DNA from: Cacajao melanocephalus
Lineage: Eukaryota; Chordata; Mammalia; Primates; Pitheciidae
Assembly (NCBI GenBank): GCA_963573385.1
Contig: CAUYLG010071414.1
Location: 1-64,000, forward strand
Length of the DNA: 64,000 bases
Direction of reading: 5' to 3'
In this document: positions 24,430-37,440 of the stretch, piece by piece
Numbering within the stretch: the first letter of the stretch is position 1
Layout: the number at the start of each line of letters is the position of its first letter
Position numbers and translations under genes: made by a program
Notes under the pieces: model-generated
Database searches by the model: none
What the model was told of the DNA's origin: nothing
Seen by the model: the letters and a program-made list of their open reading frames with translations, nothing else

Positions 24430-24505
24430 CAAGGACCCTTATAGGGTTGTGAAGCATAAAGTTTGTGCCTGAAATATAATAAGCACTAGATAAATGCTGC
24501 TGCAG
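24430..24505 (+). mobile_element. MIR 3' part, sense
   Basis: The run 'cccttatagggttgtgaagc' followed by 'gtttgtgcctgaaatataat' and 'aagcactagataaatgctg' follows the MIR 3' half. Confidence 0.65.
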
Positions 24506-24689
24506 CTCTTGTTTTTCCTCCTTCCCCTCCTATTGTGGTTACTGTGATTATTATTCTCCTCTCTTCCACCATTAAATGTTGTTATTGTTCACGTCTGGGA
24601 CTTCAGCCCTCTCTCTTCCAGCACATTCTTCCTCCTTAGGCAATCTATTCTGCACCTGAAATTTCAGTTGTTCTCTGATTTCTGGTGAC

Positions 24690-25425
24690 TTCTAGAGTTA
24701 CATTTCTATTTGGATGTCAAAAACTACCTCAAACTCAAATGATCACAATATATTTCATTCTCTCCTCTCCTTTGGTGATTCCTCTACAGTTTGTTCAGAA
24801 AGCCAAGTCCTCTTTCAGTATTGCCAGTTTGTAGGAATGGTACTAGTGCTTCCCAGGAGCAGAGGTCAAATGCTTAGGAGTCGTCCTTGAACTCTCCTTC
24901 TATCTAAGCCAATGATTGCATCTGCTCCTGCCCCTATCGTATGTTCCTCATGCAATGGCCTTCCATGAGTAATGTAATGGTCCTACAGTATGTTCCTTAT
25001 GCAATTACCCTTACAGATATAAGCCATATTATTAAATTATGCTGCGAACAATCTTCCAACGCCTTTCAGTTTCACACGGTGCAGTGGTCTATGCCCCCTA
25101 CTGTTTCTGTGAGCTCATTTTCAATGTTCTCCTCTTGCTTTATTATTCCACAGCAACCAGAGTAGTATCTTTTCCTTTTCTAAATTACGCAGAGGCTGTC
25201 ACTTCAGGTAACTGGCTGATTCTTCTGCTTGGAAATTGCTCTTCACAGCTGTCCAGATGCTGCTATCCCTTGCTTCATTTAGGTCTCTGCTCAAATGTTA
25301 CCTTATTGCCAGTTCTCTCTCTGTTCCCCAGTCATCTTTGCTTTTCTTCTAAATACTTAATCACTGTGTGACATATTTCATTTGTTTTATCTATGTATTT
25401 ATCTGTTTTCTGGTCTCTCTCTTAC
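24690..25425 (+). mobile_element. L2 fragment, sense (first copy)
   Basis: L2 phrases in order: 'tatttggatgtcaaaaact', 'taggagtcgtccttgaact', 'ccacagcaaccagagtagta', 'aggtctctgctcaaatgtta' and 'atctatgtatttatctgttt'. It ends short of the L2 3' terminus. Plus-strand frames of 74-110 codons inside it are T/C-rich L2 read-through. Confidence 0.7.
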
Positions 25426-25469
25426 ACTATATACCACACCACACTTTTTTATTCAACTACTTACTCTAG

Positions 25470-25855
25470 CCACAGGACCTTTGCACGTGATATTTGCTCT
25501 ACCTGGAATATTTTTTTCAACCTCTCCCTCTGTACCTACTTTCTGCCTTTTTACCTACTTAACTTCTTCTAGTCTTTTTATTTTAGCAAGACTATTGCTT
25601 CAACAAGGATGCCTTGCCTGATCCATAACTCTCATCAGTGTCCTTTATTTATGCCTTCATAAAAAGATCTCTTTTATTCATAGGCTACATCTACATCTCT
25701 TGCTATGTACTTACTTACATAATATGATTATTTGTATATGATTATTTGGCCATCACCCCCCACTAATTTTTTGTTTAACTTTGTGGTATCCTCTGTGCTT
25801 AGCTCATAACCAGCTCATTCAATAATAAAATATTTTACAAATGAGTAAATGAGCC
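25470..25855 (+). mobile_element. L2 3' end, sense (second copy)
   Basis: Starts again at an L2 position upstream of where the previous copy stopped ('cacaggacctttgcacgtga', 'ctctacctggaatattttt') and continues to the terminus-like 'cattcaataataaaatattt'. It is therefore a second L2 segment or a duplicated part. Confidence 0.65.
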
Positions 25856-25929
25856 CTTGGACCATATAAGAGTTTCTCCTTTTTATTTGCTTCTCACATC
25901 ACCAAAAGGTTACTTGGCAATAACCTAGT

Positions 25930-26110
25930 AATTAGCTCCAATTTCTCTTTCTTCAGCCTCCCTTACACAGTTGTCAAATTCACATTCCCATAACACACTT
26001 CACATCCCATCAGTGGTCTTCTAGTCCTTTGAAAAGAAAATAGAAGCTTCCTAACTTCAAGCCCCTTCCTTGCTTAATTTTCAGCCTTACTCTCTCTGTA
26101 CATAGTTCAA
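25930..26110 (+). mobile_element. Possible further L2 fragment
   Basis: The run 'tggtcttctagtcctttgaa' followed by 'aatagaagcttcctaacttc' resembles the L2 phrase for shortening of codons before 'aaatccaaactcctt'. It is weak. Confidence 0.4.
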
Positions 26111-26261
26111 GATCAAGTATAAATTTCAGTAGTAAATAATTTGTGTTTTGTTATATTAGTGAGTGACTAACATCTACTTAAAATAAACAAAAAGGAGGTT
26201 CCAAGATGGTGATATGGTTCCCATATCTTGAGAAAGCTATTTAGGATTAGAATTGTTTGTA

Positions 26262-26624
26262 TTGTTATTATCATTATTTTATTTTATTTGCATAGGTTTT
26301 TGGGGAACAGACAATGTTTGGTTACATGAGTAAGTTCTTTAATGTTGATTTGTAAGATTTTGGTGCATCCATCACCCAAGCAGTATACAACTTATAGTCT
26401 TTTATCCCTCACCCTCCTCCCACCCTTCCCCTCAAGTACCCAAAGTCCATTGTATCATTTTTAAGCCTTTGCATCCTCATAGCTTAGCTCCCATTTATAA
26501 GTGAGAACATACAGTATTTAGTTTTCCATTTCTGAGTTACTTCACTTACAATAAAGATCGCCAATTCCATCCAGGATGCTGAGAATGCCATTATTTTGTT
26601 CCTTTTTATGGATGAATAGAGTTT

Positions 26625-26685
<61 letters not shown>

Positions 26686-26706
26686 TATATACATATATAT
26701 ATATAC

Positions 26707-26737
<31 letters not shown>

Positions 26738-26836
26738 CAAACACACACACATATCTCACAATTTGTTTATCTACTTGTTGACTGATGGACATTTGGGCTG
26801 GTTCCATATTTTTGCAATTGTGAATTGTGCTGCTAT
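26262..26836 (-). mobile_element. 5'-truncated L1 (L1PB/L1MA age), antisense
   Basis: The inverted L1 3' end is clear: 'ataggtttttggggaacaga', 'tacatgagtaagttctttaa', 'ttatccctcaccctcctccc', 'agtgagaacatacagtattt', 'ccaattccatccaggatgct' and 'atttgggctggttccatat'. It is about 575 bases, so severely 5' truncated, and carries an expanded TA/CA tract. Confidence 0.9.
26629..26754. repeat. Alternating (TA)n(CA)n(TA)n(CA)n tract
   Basis: About 125 bases of nearly uninterrupted purine-pyrimidine alternation: about 17 TA units, 10 AC units, a long TA-rich stretch with TACA interruptions, then another AC run. It replaces the short TATATA normally found at this place in the inverted L1. The frames at 26484-26807 and 26576-26785 are its translation. 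Confidence 0.95.
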
Positions 26837-27058
26837 TTGTTAGAAGAAACCACCACTAATGAGATATATAGCATTCAACAGTGCATATTGCAGAGAGAGA
26901 CTATTAGTTGTATATACTTAATTTGTTGGAATGTGATTTTTCTTTGAAAGACTTTCTCTTAGCTCAGTGCTTGCTTTAATTATAGCATGTGATTGAAGAG
27001 AAAATTCTTTTTATTCTATGAATTGAACATATTATATTGCGTTTTGCTGTTTTTCTAG

Positions 27059-27132
27059 ATTGTAAACCTAATGTATCTTGCCGTGGTGTGATGAAAGATC
27101 CTGAACATATTTTGATGATAGGATTATCCTAA
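27059..27132 (+). CDS. Candidate terminal coding exon of the same hypothetical gene
   Basis: A very good acceptor (gttttgctgtttttctag, ending 27058) precedes a stretch that, joined in phase to the exon ending at 19266, reads N-CKPNVSCRGVMKDPEHILM and stops at TAA (27130-27132). The joining base A plus AT gives an asparagine codon. NVS is a potential N-glycosylation site and two cysteines flank it, which would suit a lumenal or extracellular tail if the protein is type II. AATAAA signals follow at 27135, 27267 and 27272. The intron would be 7.8 kb. No family is recognised. Confidence 0.25.
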
Positions 27133-27266
27133 GAAATAAAAAACAAAGCCTTTTTTTTCTGAAAAGATCAGAGTGATTCAATCCCCCTTTCTGTGGTATA
27201 TCACTTGATGATTTAAAAATTGAAAACAGTTTGCAGTAGCTAAAATGTGTCACTTTTCTTAAGTGA

Positions 27267-27277
27267 AATAAAATAAA
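27267..27277 (+). promoter_or_regulatory. Overlapping polyadenylation signals (AATAAA twice)
   Basis: Two overlapping AATAAA hexamers lie 135 bases after the candidate stop codon, with another at 27302. They would serve the hypothetical transcript; in AT-rich DNA they are also common by chance. Confidence 0.2.
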
Positions 27278-27309
27278 CATTATTTAAAAATTTTAAGATA
27301 CAATAAACA

Positions 27310-28790
27310 TTTAGAGTACAATCCTCATATTCGTATTTTTGTACAGAATGCTTACATGCAAATGCTATTTTCAGATATCTCTTAAACTACGTATGGAAGG
27401 CTCGTAAGTAAAGACATCGAAACTCAGAGAGGTTGTAGGTGGCAGAGTACAACATTGACTTAGCGTTTCTTGCATTACACATTATACCAAGTATAACCCT
27501 CCAAATAGTGCTATAAGCTGACTCCTTTTGTCACTCTGAGGGTCTCCATTATAAGTATGAGGAAATAAAAATACAGAAATACAGGGTTTTAAAAATATAT
27601 GAGCCTAATTTTCCATCTTGCCTCTCTTTGGTTTACCAAGTGGTGAAGCAGTTCTGCTCAATAGCTAGGATTGTTGATCTGGTTTGGCAGTCTACTCAAA
27701 GGACATTTTCTACCCAGAGGATTCACAAAACTTATTATTTAACCTGAGCTTCCTCCAGCCCATATGGCACCTTTCTTCTTCTTCTTGGCCAATGCAGATG
27801 TGGGCTGAGCAGATGGCTTGGTAACTGAAATCTAGGATGCAATTCAGCTCCCACTCACCCTCTATGCTGGTGCCATTGTGCAGAGTACCCCAAGACAAAC
27901 TACACATCCTAGATCAGTTTTTAGACAACAATAGAGAGGAGAAACGTGCACTTATTATTAAGTTAGGTTGGTTTCTGAGAACTTGATGCCGCTAGGTCCT
28001 GGAGGGTTAAGAGTAGCCTTTATATTCTCTTTGTCATAGAGAGCACCTCAGAAGTGCTGGACCTGTCTTATCTATGAAATTGCCCAAGCCCACTTTTAGG
28101 AATCTTCATTAGATTGAACAATAGGGACTTAGTTAAAGAAATTGCTTAAATGTTTCCTGGCTGAAATAATCTCACTACTGTTTTCTGGATGACAAAGAGA
28201 GTCACAGACAACCAACTGATTATTCATTTTAAGCTTCAACTAGTTAATTATAGAAATTCTGCCCAAGGACCCCAGGATAGGATTAATTAACATGTCTGAA
28301 CAACTCACATAAGTCTGTTCGCATGAGGATGGAGTGGCTTCACTGGAAAATTAGCGTTAAAGAACGACTCAAGGCCCTGCATGGGAAGAAAGTGCCCATG
28401 GAGAGGCTTGGGTCATTCTTTAACAAGAAATAACTTGTCACATGGATGACAGTAGTGATCTGAATTTGATTTGCTGGCTTTCTGTTGAATGTATCTTTGG
28501 CAAGTCCTTGAAAAAAGTGTCTGATTCTAGACAGAAATAGAATAAATAAAATAAAATCGTAGATCACTTAAAGCTTTACAAGATTAGGGCAGTATTAACC
28601 AACATAAAGATGGGGCTGTTTTGATAGAATATGATACGAAGAGGAAAAATGCATTGAGTGCTGCTCGATATGCTTTATCATCCTTTCTTAGCATTTCTGT
28701 AAGCTAAGACAACATGCAACTTAAAGGTAGGGTTGCTGCACTTATTTGCATGACTATAAGCAAGCACACGCACAATTCAGTTCTTAACAA
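27310..28790. other. Unique-looking DNA, nothing recognised
   Basis: No clear repeat, RNA gene or coding exon over 1.5 kb. Frames at 27710-27907 and 28340-28567 show no motif. Confidence 0.45.
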
Positions 28791-28792
28791 GT

Positions 28793-29081
28793 TGTCTTAG
28801 TCTATTGGTCTACTATAACAAAACACCACAGACTGGATAGCTTCTAAACGAGGGCTCATTTTCTGATTCCTAGATAATGTTTTCCTGCTGTGTCCTCACA
28901 TGGTGGAAGAAGCAAGGGATCTCTCTCTTGGGCCTCTTTTATAAGACCACTAATTCCATTGACGAGGGCTGTGTTCTCATGACCTACCTCCCAAAAGCCT
29001 CACCTCCTAATACCATCACCGTGGGGGTAAGATTTCAACACAGGAATTTTGTGGGAATACTCGAACATTCAGACTATAGCA
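28793..29081 (-). mobile_element. MLT1-type MaLR LTR, antisense, internally deleted
   Basis: Inverted MaLR LTR phrases: 'tgtcttagtctattggtcta', 'acaccacagactggatagct', 'gctgtgtcctcacatggtgg', 'cctcttttataagaccacta' and 'cattcagactatagca' at the LTR start. About 70 bases of the usual R/U5 region are missing after 'gctcattttctg'. Confidence 0.85.
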
Positions 29082-29109
29082 CAAGTCCTTTTAGATGAAT
29101 ACAGTAAAA

Positions 29110-29752
29110 TGTAAAGGAGAAGAAGCAGTGTCCTGTGTTCCAACATCAGTTGGACTTTCCTGTTCAGAGGAGGGGACTGAGGGACTGTGTTAAGGAAAGA
29201 AACTTCTCTTCCCAGGTCCGTGAGGGGCGTGGTTTTTACTCCATCTAGGAACCAGAGGGGTTTCAAATGTAAAGTTTTTTGACTTTCTCAATGGCTGGCT
29301 AGGTAGAGAAATCGAGGTGGGTTTCTTTGTTCAAAAAGCCCGCAGAAAGCTCTGGGAGGAGGGGGCTCTGTTGAGGACCAAGTAGCCAATCCGGTATCAA
29401 AGTCAAAGATCAGTCACTCCAGTGGAAGTTTTAAAGAACTCCTTTCATTGGATGAGAACATGAATGGGGCGGGAATAACTTCAGGGTTAAAATCCTGCTG
29501 CTCCTTACCTATGCCAATTCTTTCCTTGGATCCCCTCCCATGGTGGTGTGGGAGTGCGCTCTCTCTCTCTTTTTGTCTCTCTCTGCCTAATAAATCACTC
29601 TCTGCTAAACTCTTTGGGTCCACGATATTTATTGGAAGGGTAAGCTCACTGCGCCTGTGGGGCCCCTTTCCCCATTCTTGGGGTAAGAGAGCCCAAGGGC
29701 CTCAGAATCCGAATGGGGAGGGAGCTGAGTATGCATCCCTTCTCCGGTTACA
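29110..29752 (+). mobile_element. Solo ERV-type LTR, sense
   Basis: The unit starts TGTAAAGG and ends GGTTACA (TG...CA), with a CT-rich stretch (29560-29585) and AATAAA at 29589, then a U5-like tail ('actctttgggtccacgatat'). The layout is of a gammaretrovirus-like LTR but I cannot name the family. No internal proviral sequence adjoins. The opposed frames at 29414-29756 are not genes. A short (ATA)n run follows. Confidence 0.6.
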
Positions 29753-29820
29753 ATAATAATAATAATTGTCACTTTATAATATCGTTGTGGGGATGAAACA
29801 CACATTTTATATGTATTTTA

Positions 29821-29989
29821 GGTAGCGTTGCCTGATGAAATACAGAAAATCCTGTTAAATTTAAAATTCAGATGAATAATACTTTTTTTTTTAGTATGAG
29901 TATATCCCATGTAATATTTGGAACATATTTACATGAAACATTTATTTATTGCTTATCTGTATTTTTATTTACTAAATCTGACAACGTAG
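29821..29989. mobile_element. Palindromic MITE, MER53-like
   Basis: Starts 'ggtagcgttgcctgatgaaa' followed by 'tacagaaaatcctg' and ends 'ctgtatttttatttactaaa' then 'tctgacaacgtag', which is roughly its inverse complement. Long imperfect inverted repeats with a short centre are typical of this non-autonomous DNA transposon. Confidence 0.6.
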
Positions 29990-32074
29990 TCTTAGAGGAT
30001 GAATGGACAAAAGAGCTTCAACTCCCAGTGTTGCTGGTACTGCATGACTTTGGTGGACAACAGCCACAAACAGTGCCCAGACCAGTGGAAGCAGTGGTGA
30101 GTTGTCTTTTTGAGGCCGTGTAGAATCTAATGGTTTTGGCAGCAGATATATAAACAGGAATCCAAAAGTAGAGTGAAAGAGTGAGAATATAGTAGAATTT
30201 GTTTTATAGCTAAAAGTGCTATGTTTATGAAACATTAATTAGACACTCAAAGGGGACTCCCAAGATTGGGACAGTGGAGTTAAGCTTCCACAATCAACTC
30301 AGCAGCCAAAGTAAAAGAAAATACTGTTTGAAAATTAAAACACAAAAACTCCAGTTGCCAAGGTTGCCTGCAGAAACGTGGATATGTAGAAAACAGATTT
30401 CACTGGTGTTGCTTCACGGACACAGTAACTGCACAAAGGACATGGCAAAATCGGAGTGTTTGGGGAATATTTACAACAGAAGTTCAAAGCAACCCTGAGC
30501 TTCCAATGTGATTTAAAATGGTTAATTCATTGTTTCTTCCTGGTGAGGAGGCAAGATTTAATAATTAGGCTGTAGATACTATTTTCTCTGGTGCTGTCCT
30601 TGTGGAAGGTGGTCAGCAACATGATTCCCTCCTGGGCAATGTTTGAATTTAATTATGTTCAGGGACTATGCAAATTTATTAACCTTGTTTACTTCAAGAT
30701 ACTAAATTGATGCACTTATTCAAATACAGTAGTTTCGTATATTCATTGTAGGCTATTCACTTGCAAAAGAAAAATGTCATCTTTAGCAAGTAATTATAGC
30801 TAAAAAGGCTACAACTAGGTAATAAGGCTTTAAAACAGAAGCAGTAAAGATTCCATTAGCAGTCTGCCTCAGGAGAACCAGAGAGCCTGGCTGACACGTT
30901 TTGAGCAAGATGACCAAGTGTAGCATGATATGACCCATACTGCCGGCCCACATTCTCAGTGTGACTCACATGACTTAGATTTTTAAAGTAGTAATTTCTA
31001 CAAATGAGGGATGGATGATCAGCCTGGTAGACTCCTAATATGAGAGACAAGAGTATTATTTTCCAGAAAGGCAACAATCTCAATAGAAAAATTTACATCC
31101 ACACAATGTACTATTTTTTCTGTATTATTTTGCCTGTTTTTCTAGGAAAATTTCTAAGTATACAAAATCTCTAATTCTATGCTCTTAAGACCACTGTCAC
31201 TTTAGGGATGCTTTCCCAATATGCCTACCCTTCTTTCTATAAAAGCCCTTCTTTTAATTGGCTTCCTTGGTCCAGCAACAATCCAGAGGCTACTAGAAAT
31301 CTACTAACTCCAAGCCTCTGAGGTTTCTTAAAAAAATGGGCTCAAATCACATTTTTCTGGTTAGCTCCATCTTGAATCTACTTTTGTTCCAATGCTAGGG
31401 TTTCTCTAGGAGTTTACAATAGCACTGAAAATTCTCCAACAGGTAAAATAAAGGCCTTATGTTTGAACAAATGCTGGGCATAGCAGGTGGCACCTGTCAG
31501 GATACACACAGCATCTCCAAGCTAGATTGTCTGACTTCTCCCTGAAATTCCTCTCCTGAAATTTCTCTCCTGCTCTTTCTTACTTAAAGTTGACCCTTTC
31601 CTCTGCAGCTCCTAAAGTTTTATTATAGCAAACCAGCCATTGAGACTCTATAAACAGCGTCTTCTGTATCTGGTAAAGTCTTTGCAGTGAAAGAAGGAGA
31701 TGGTATTTTTCTCCACTGTCCGCCATCAATGTTGGAAACACATTGGGTACAAAGTTGGGGCTCAATACCTGTGTTCCCTGTTCCTAAAACCTTCTTCGCA
31801 CAGGGAAGAGATGATACAAAGCTGACATGTGTGCTGTCATTTTAACTATATTTCCATTCCTACACTTATGTTAATTTTTCCTGCTGAGAAGCTTCAGAAT
31901 GCTTCTCCCCATAGCACTGAAGGCATCCACTACCAAATAGTTCGAATTTCTCTCCTAAATGAAATAAGCTGCAGAACTACAATAAAATTCTTACTGTAAG
32001 AAAATCACAGCAGCCATCTTTCTGTAACTCTGAATCCTTATTTTCAGGTTCAATCACAACAAAACAGTAGCAGT
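29990..32074. other. Unique-looking DNA, nothing recognised
   Basis: No repeat family recognised over 2.1 kb. Frames of 60-87 codons on both strands carry no motif. Confidence 0.45.
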
Positions 32075-32255
32075 GTACAATGATAATAATGTCAGGCACA
32101 GTGCTGGGCACATCACTCATATTCTCTCTAATCCTTCAAATAGTTCCGCGGTCATTTACAAAGAGGACTATTAAGCCCACAAAGCCACACAACTACGATT
32201 TGGCAGTGCTGGATTCATACTCAGAAGTATCTGGGTCCAAAGTTGGTGCCTTTTC
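32075..32255 (-). mobile_element. MIR, antisense
   Basis: Inverted MIR order: 'aggcacagtgctgggcacat', 'taatccttcaaatagttc', 'aagccacacaactacgattt', 'ggcagtgctggattcatact'. The plus-strand 73-codon frame here is SINE-derived. Confidence 0.8.
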
Positions 32256-32920
32256 TTCGAAGCCACTTTGTTGCCCAAAATTATGGAAACTGTTTTCATA
32301 GGAACATTTTGCATATGAATTTGCAAAAGAGACGTTATTTTTTTTTCCTTCTCAAATAAAGAACTGTAGGGTGGGTTAACACCTCAAATATATTTTTTCT
32401 ACCTTGGGTGAATTGAAGTTTCTTGCTTTGAGTTAATAATATAAAAATCACTCTCCTTAACATACAATTTTCTTTCCTTTAGACTTGCCCTTTTCTTAGT
32501 AGAACACCCAGCCAACTCTGCCCTTTGAATCAGTTCCTGATAATTGCAGGAGGCTGATATTGCAGTTTTCATCTTAAAGAGAAAATACAGGCAAGCTTTC
32601 TCTGTCATTGATGTGTCTCAAGGAGCATAATAGTAAAATATTCTGGTAGAATTGAGGTGTAGACCTTGTTCCCATACATTTATTTTCATGTTCTCAGATG
32701 TTCACTCCTTCTAAGGGGCTTGTAAATCTGGTTTGTGATAGTGAAGAATATCATGGGCGTAAATATTTGTACTATCAATAGGAATATGCCCCAACAATTT
32801 GTTTATTACTGAGGAAAGAATTGGTAAGATAGATTACCTTTAAGTCTCATTTCCTCATGTATAAAATTAGGGAATTTTCAAACTTTTAAAAAGCATTATT
32901 CTCTTTTAGAAAGTAAAATC
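32256..32920. other. AT-rich unique DNA
   Basis: No repeat, RNA gene or coding exon recognised. Confidence 0.45.
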
Positions 32921-32924
32921 TTTG

Positions 32925-34000
<1,076 letters not shown>

Positions 34001-34004
34001 CAAA

Positions 34005-34215
34005 TGTGTTCTGGAATCTGCATTTGCATCTCAGCTCTACCACTCTATAAGCTGTGTAAGAGAGGGAAAATAACTTAATAGCTCTCAGCATTAGTTTCCT
34101 TTTCTGCAGTGGAAATGACACCTACCTTGCAAAGTTTTGTGAGAATTAAATGACATGGCATGCTAAATTTTCTACCAAATGACTGGTATATAATTGGGGC
34201 TCAATATAAAGGTTG
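34005..34215 (+). mobile_element. MIR, nearly complete, sense
   Basis: MIR core in order: 'ctcagctctaccactctata', 'aaaataacttaatagctctc', 'ttagtttccttttctgcagt', 'gtgagaattaaatgacatgg' and 'tggggctcaatataaagg'. Confidence 0.8.
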
Positions 34216-34219
34216 CAGT

Positions 34220-35760
34220 TTTCCTTTAAATAGACGGGGCACAGCTACAGATACTGGACAAATTTTGTGAGTACATCCTGTAGCCAAAAGCAGAAGGATA
34301 ATTTCACTAACGTTCAGCAGAGGAAATATGATTAATTTTACCTCTTTGCAGCTAAAGATTAACAAACACTATGAACGTTATGCCATCTTAGTACCAGAAA
34401 ACTAAAACAAATCAGGATGGTCCTGAAAATCATAAAACAGCAAATGATGTGATCTCCACCAAACTGTATTATGTTAAATTCTCTTCTCAGAAAATAAAAG
34501 TAAAAAGGACCTAGAAAGAAATAGAGGCTTGAAAAGCACAAAGAATCACACTATTTTTATAGTGCCATGTAATGGAGTTCAAACTATAAATTATTTATCT
34601 TTTCTTTCAGATAAATCTTCAAGTAAAAATTATTAGAAGAATGCTGGAGATATTTTTTGGTTTGAATACCATGTTGTGCCAACATCCTTTTTTTAAAGTT
34701 CTGTCAATTTGCATTAAGATGTTTTCTTAGCAATTTTATCATAAGGAGGAGTCAGTGGGGGTGGATGTGCTATTTGGAGATAATCTTTCAAGAAAAATGA
34801 TCCAAAATACTCCATAAGGATGAGCCCAACAAAATAGCATTTGAAAGGGAAGAAGCTCAAGTGGTAGGTTACACAATTCATATTCCCCACACTAAGAACT
34901 TACTGACAAAAGCCAGCAAGCATATACAAATAATTCTTTTCAAATGTTGATTATCACCTGAAATTTTATCTGGAATATTATTTCTAGGATTATAACAGAA
35001 GTGATCAGAGACAAACTACACTGAGAAAGGAAAATTTTAATGAAGGAGCATTTGCAAACATGAACTCATATACCTCACTTCAGAAAAACAAATAGATAGG
35101 CTGATTTTATATAAGCTCCAGGAATATTGTGTGTGAGTCTCTCTTCTGTAGCTAATTTGGACTGTATGTACATGCAGAGCTATGTTTAAGAAAAACCAGT
35201 TACCATGGTGACACAGTACCCCATCTAAATGCGATATCTAATTTTGTGTGTTAACTGTTTGGCTGAAAAATGAAGAATGGCTTGGAAACTACAGATGGAT
35301 CAAGAATATCTCTCTAGGTTTCTTTATGTTTTCCCTACCTCTGTCCTGGTCAGTCTCTTCTCCACTTAGACAAAATGCTAGTTTTTATCTCTCCATTATT
35401 AAGTCGATGATGCCATTTTTCCTGAATCTGTCAAAAATAATGCAAAAAAGCAAGCTACTTCTCTTAAGATAGGACAAAACTTTGACATATTAAAAAAGTA
35501 AATTCATCTTTAAATAATTTTCTTGTTAGTCCTCATTAGAAGTGGCATTTTCAAAATAAATCCCTAATATTAGAGCTGGTTGGTCTCTCTAAGTTTAGTC
35601 TTTTTCCTCCTACATCCAGTCGCAAGTATTTTTATTTTAGAGTCATGTTCGCTGGCTGGGGTACAGGGAAGCTGTTTTACATGAAAAATGGTACACAAGT
35701 ACATGTGGAAATGAACAAGAATGTAAAAATTCCAGTATTCAATCTTTTTAAATATGTAGT
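34220..35760. other. Unique-looking DNA, nothing recognised
   Basis: No repeat family recognised over 1.5 kb. Frames at 34359-34541 and 35248-35472 show no motif. Confidence 0.45.
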
Positions 35761-35766
35761 TTTTCT

Positions 35767-35912
35767 TTGAGACAGAGCTTTGCTCTGTTGCCCAGGCAGG
35801 AGTGCAGTGGTGCAGTCTCAGCTCACTCAACCTCCACCTTCCGTTAAAGCAATTCTCATGCTTCAGCCACCTGAGTAGCTGAGATTACAGGCATGAGCCA
35901 CAGCGCCCAGCC
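35767..35912 (-). mobile_element. Internally deleted Alu, antisense
   Basis: The right arm ('gagacagagctttgctctgt' to 'acctgagtagctgagattac') is joined at the sequence 'gattacaggc' directly to the left-arm end ('atgagccacagcgcccagcc'). The linker and most of the left arm are missing. The total is about 146 bases instead of about 290. Confidence 0.85.
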
Positions 35913-35914
35913 AA

Positions 35915-37085
35915 GAATATTTTTTTTACAACCCAATATCTGATAAGAGTTCTTTCAATATTCATAACAACAAATGATACCTATGACACACGTTTTCCAT
36001 GACTTTGTGCTTACGCACTTGCTCATTTGTTGGATCAATGGGAGAGGTATGTTCAGGAGAAACTACCAAAGGGTAAGAAAGATGCATAATAAGATACTGA
36101 CTAAAGCCACGCCTTCATTGACAGTGGTCTAATGGGTAGTCTGCATGCGTCATGAATCGAACACGTAATCACTAGCCAATCTTCCTATGAAGTTGTCTAT
36201 AAGAAGCACATTATTCATTTTTACCTCTTCTACCTTTTTCCACATTGTAGTTTATATCCAAATAAGCTGAGTGTACAAAAAGCAGTTATTGAGTGAACAG
36301 AAGAATGAAAATAGTGTACTTTGTCAGTTGCCAAACGGAAAAGTCATGGCTGGGAAGACCAAGAAAGAGCATTTGTCTGTTACTTCTACGTAGCGAATTT
36401 AGTCTTTCCTGATTCAAGCAAGCGTCTGATGCACTTTAAAGAGACACTGCATTTTACTTAGTGATATAAGAACTTTTTATTAAAAAAAAGACTATCTGGC
36501 CTCCTAAGCACTCACAATGTAGCATAGAAATAGGAATATACAGCTTGTAACTGGAATCAGTAAGTTTTAAGGTGGTACTCTTTGTGACTTTAATGTCTAA
36601 AGCCTCTGCGAGTCCATTAATGTAAAATGTGTACCTTGCTCACTATACAGATGGGCGTCTTTAAATACCATACATAATAAGAGAATTTCTGATTTTGAAA
36701 GAATTCAAGGTATTCCAATTGGATGGCAATAGAAAGCACAAATTCTAGTGCTATGTCAGTGAACAGAACTAATCTGTAGAGTACTGGATATAGGAGTTAC
36801 GTTGTCTGTGATCTCACTGTATACTTATTTTTTTCCTTGTTGTGTAAATGATCATGAAAATTTATAACACATCATTTGCACAGCTAAATGATCGTTCCCA
36901 AGAAAACCTAACAATTGCTTTTCTGGTAAGATTTCAGAACCATTCACTACAAATTTGGGGGCAACTCTAATGGCAGAATGAACCATGCTCAGGAGAGTGA
37001 ATGGACATTAGAGGCTCTTTCTCCTGCTCAGATATACTGATTATGCAAGTGAACTGAGATTTGGTTGAACTCTTTAAAAGAAAAT
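35915..37085. other. Unique-looking DNA, nothing recognised
   Basis: No repeat, RNA gene or coding exon recognised over 1.2 kb. Confidence 0.45.
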
Positions 37086-37262
37086 TTTTGTTTTCAAATT
37101 ATGAAACATGGCTATTGTAAACCATGCAAACAATACAGAGTTTATAAAGATTGCTCCCTATCTTCATTCCTTAATGATTTGCAGTCAACTAATGCTTCCC
37201 CTTCCCCACCATAGTCACACTACCTACTCCACAAAAAATCACTGCTGTTTGGTTTGTGTCTT

Positions 37263-37440
37263 TATATATCTCTATAACTATATGTGTGTGTGTGTCTATA
37301 ATACATATACTATTAAATATAACATATGTGTACATGTTATATATTATATATAATATATGTAAATATATTATTAAATATAACATATATACTATATATAATA
37401 CTATAATATATAATATATATATTATATGTATATATTTGCA
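37263..37440. repeat. AT-rich low-complexity region with internal repeats and palindromes
   Basis: About 180 bases over 90 percent AT. A (TG)n run comes first, then two direct copies of 'tattaaatataacatat' (near 37310 and 37371), and imperfect palindromes of TATA/ATAT units. Three overlapping open frames here are its translations. Confidence 0.9.

Noticed and set aside
26484..26807. Overlapping frames with YIYIYI and HTHTHT repeats
   Set aside because: These are translations of the TA/CA tract.
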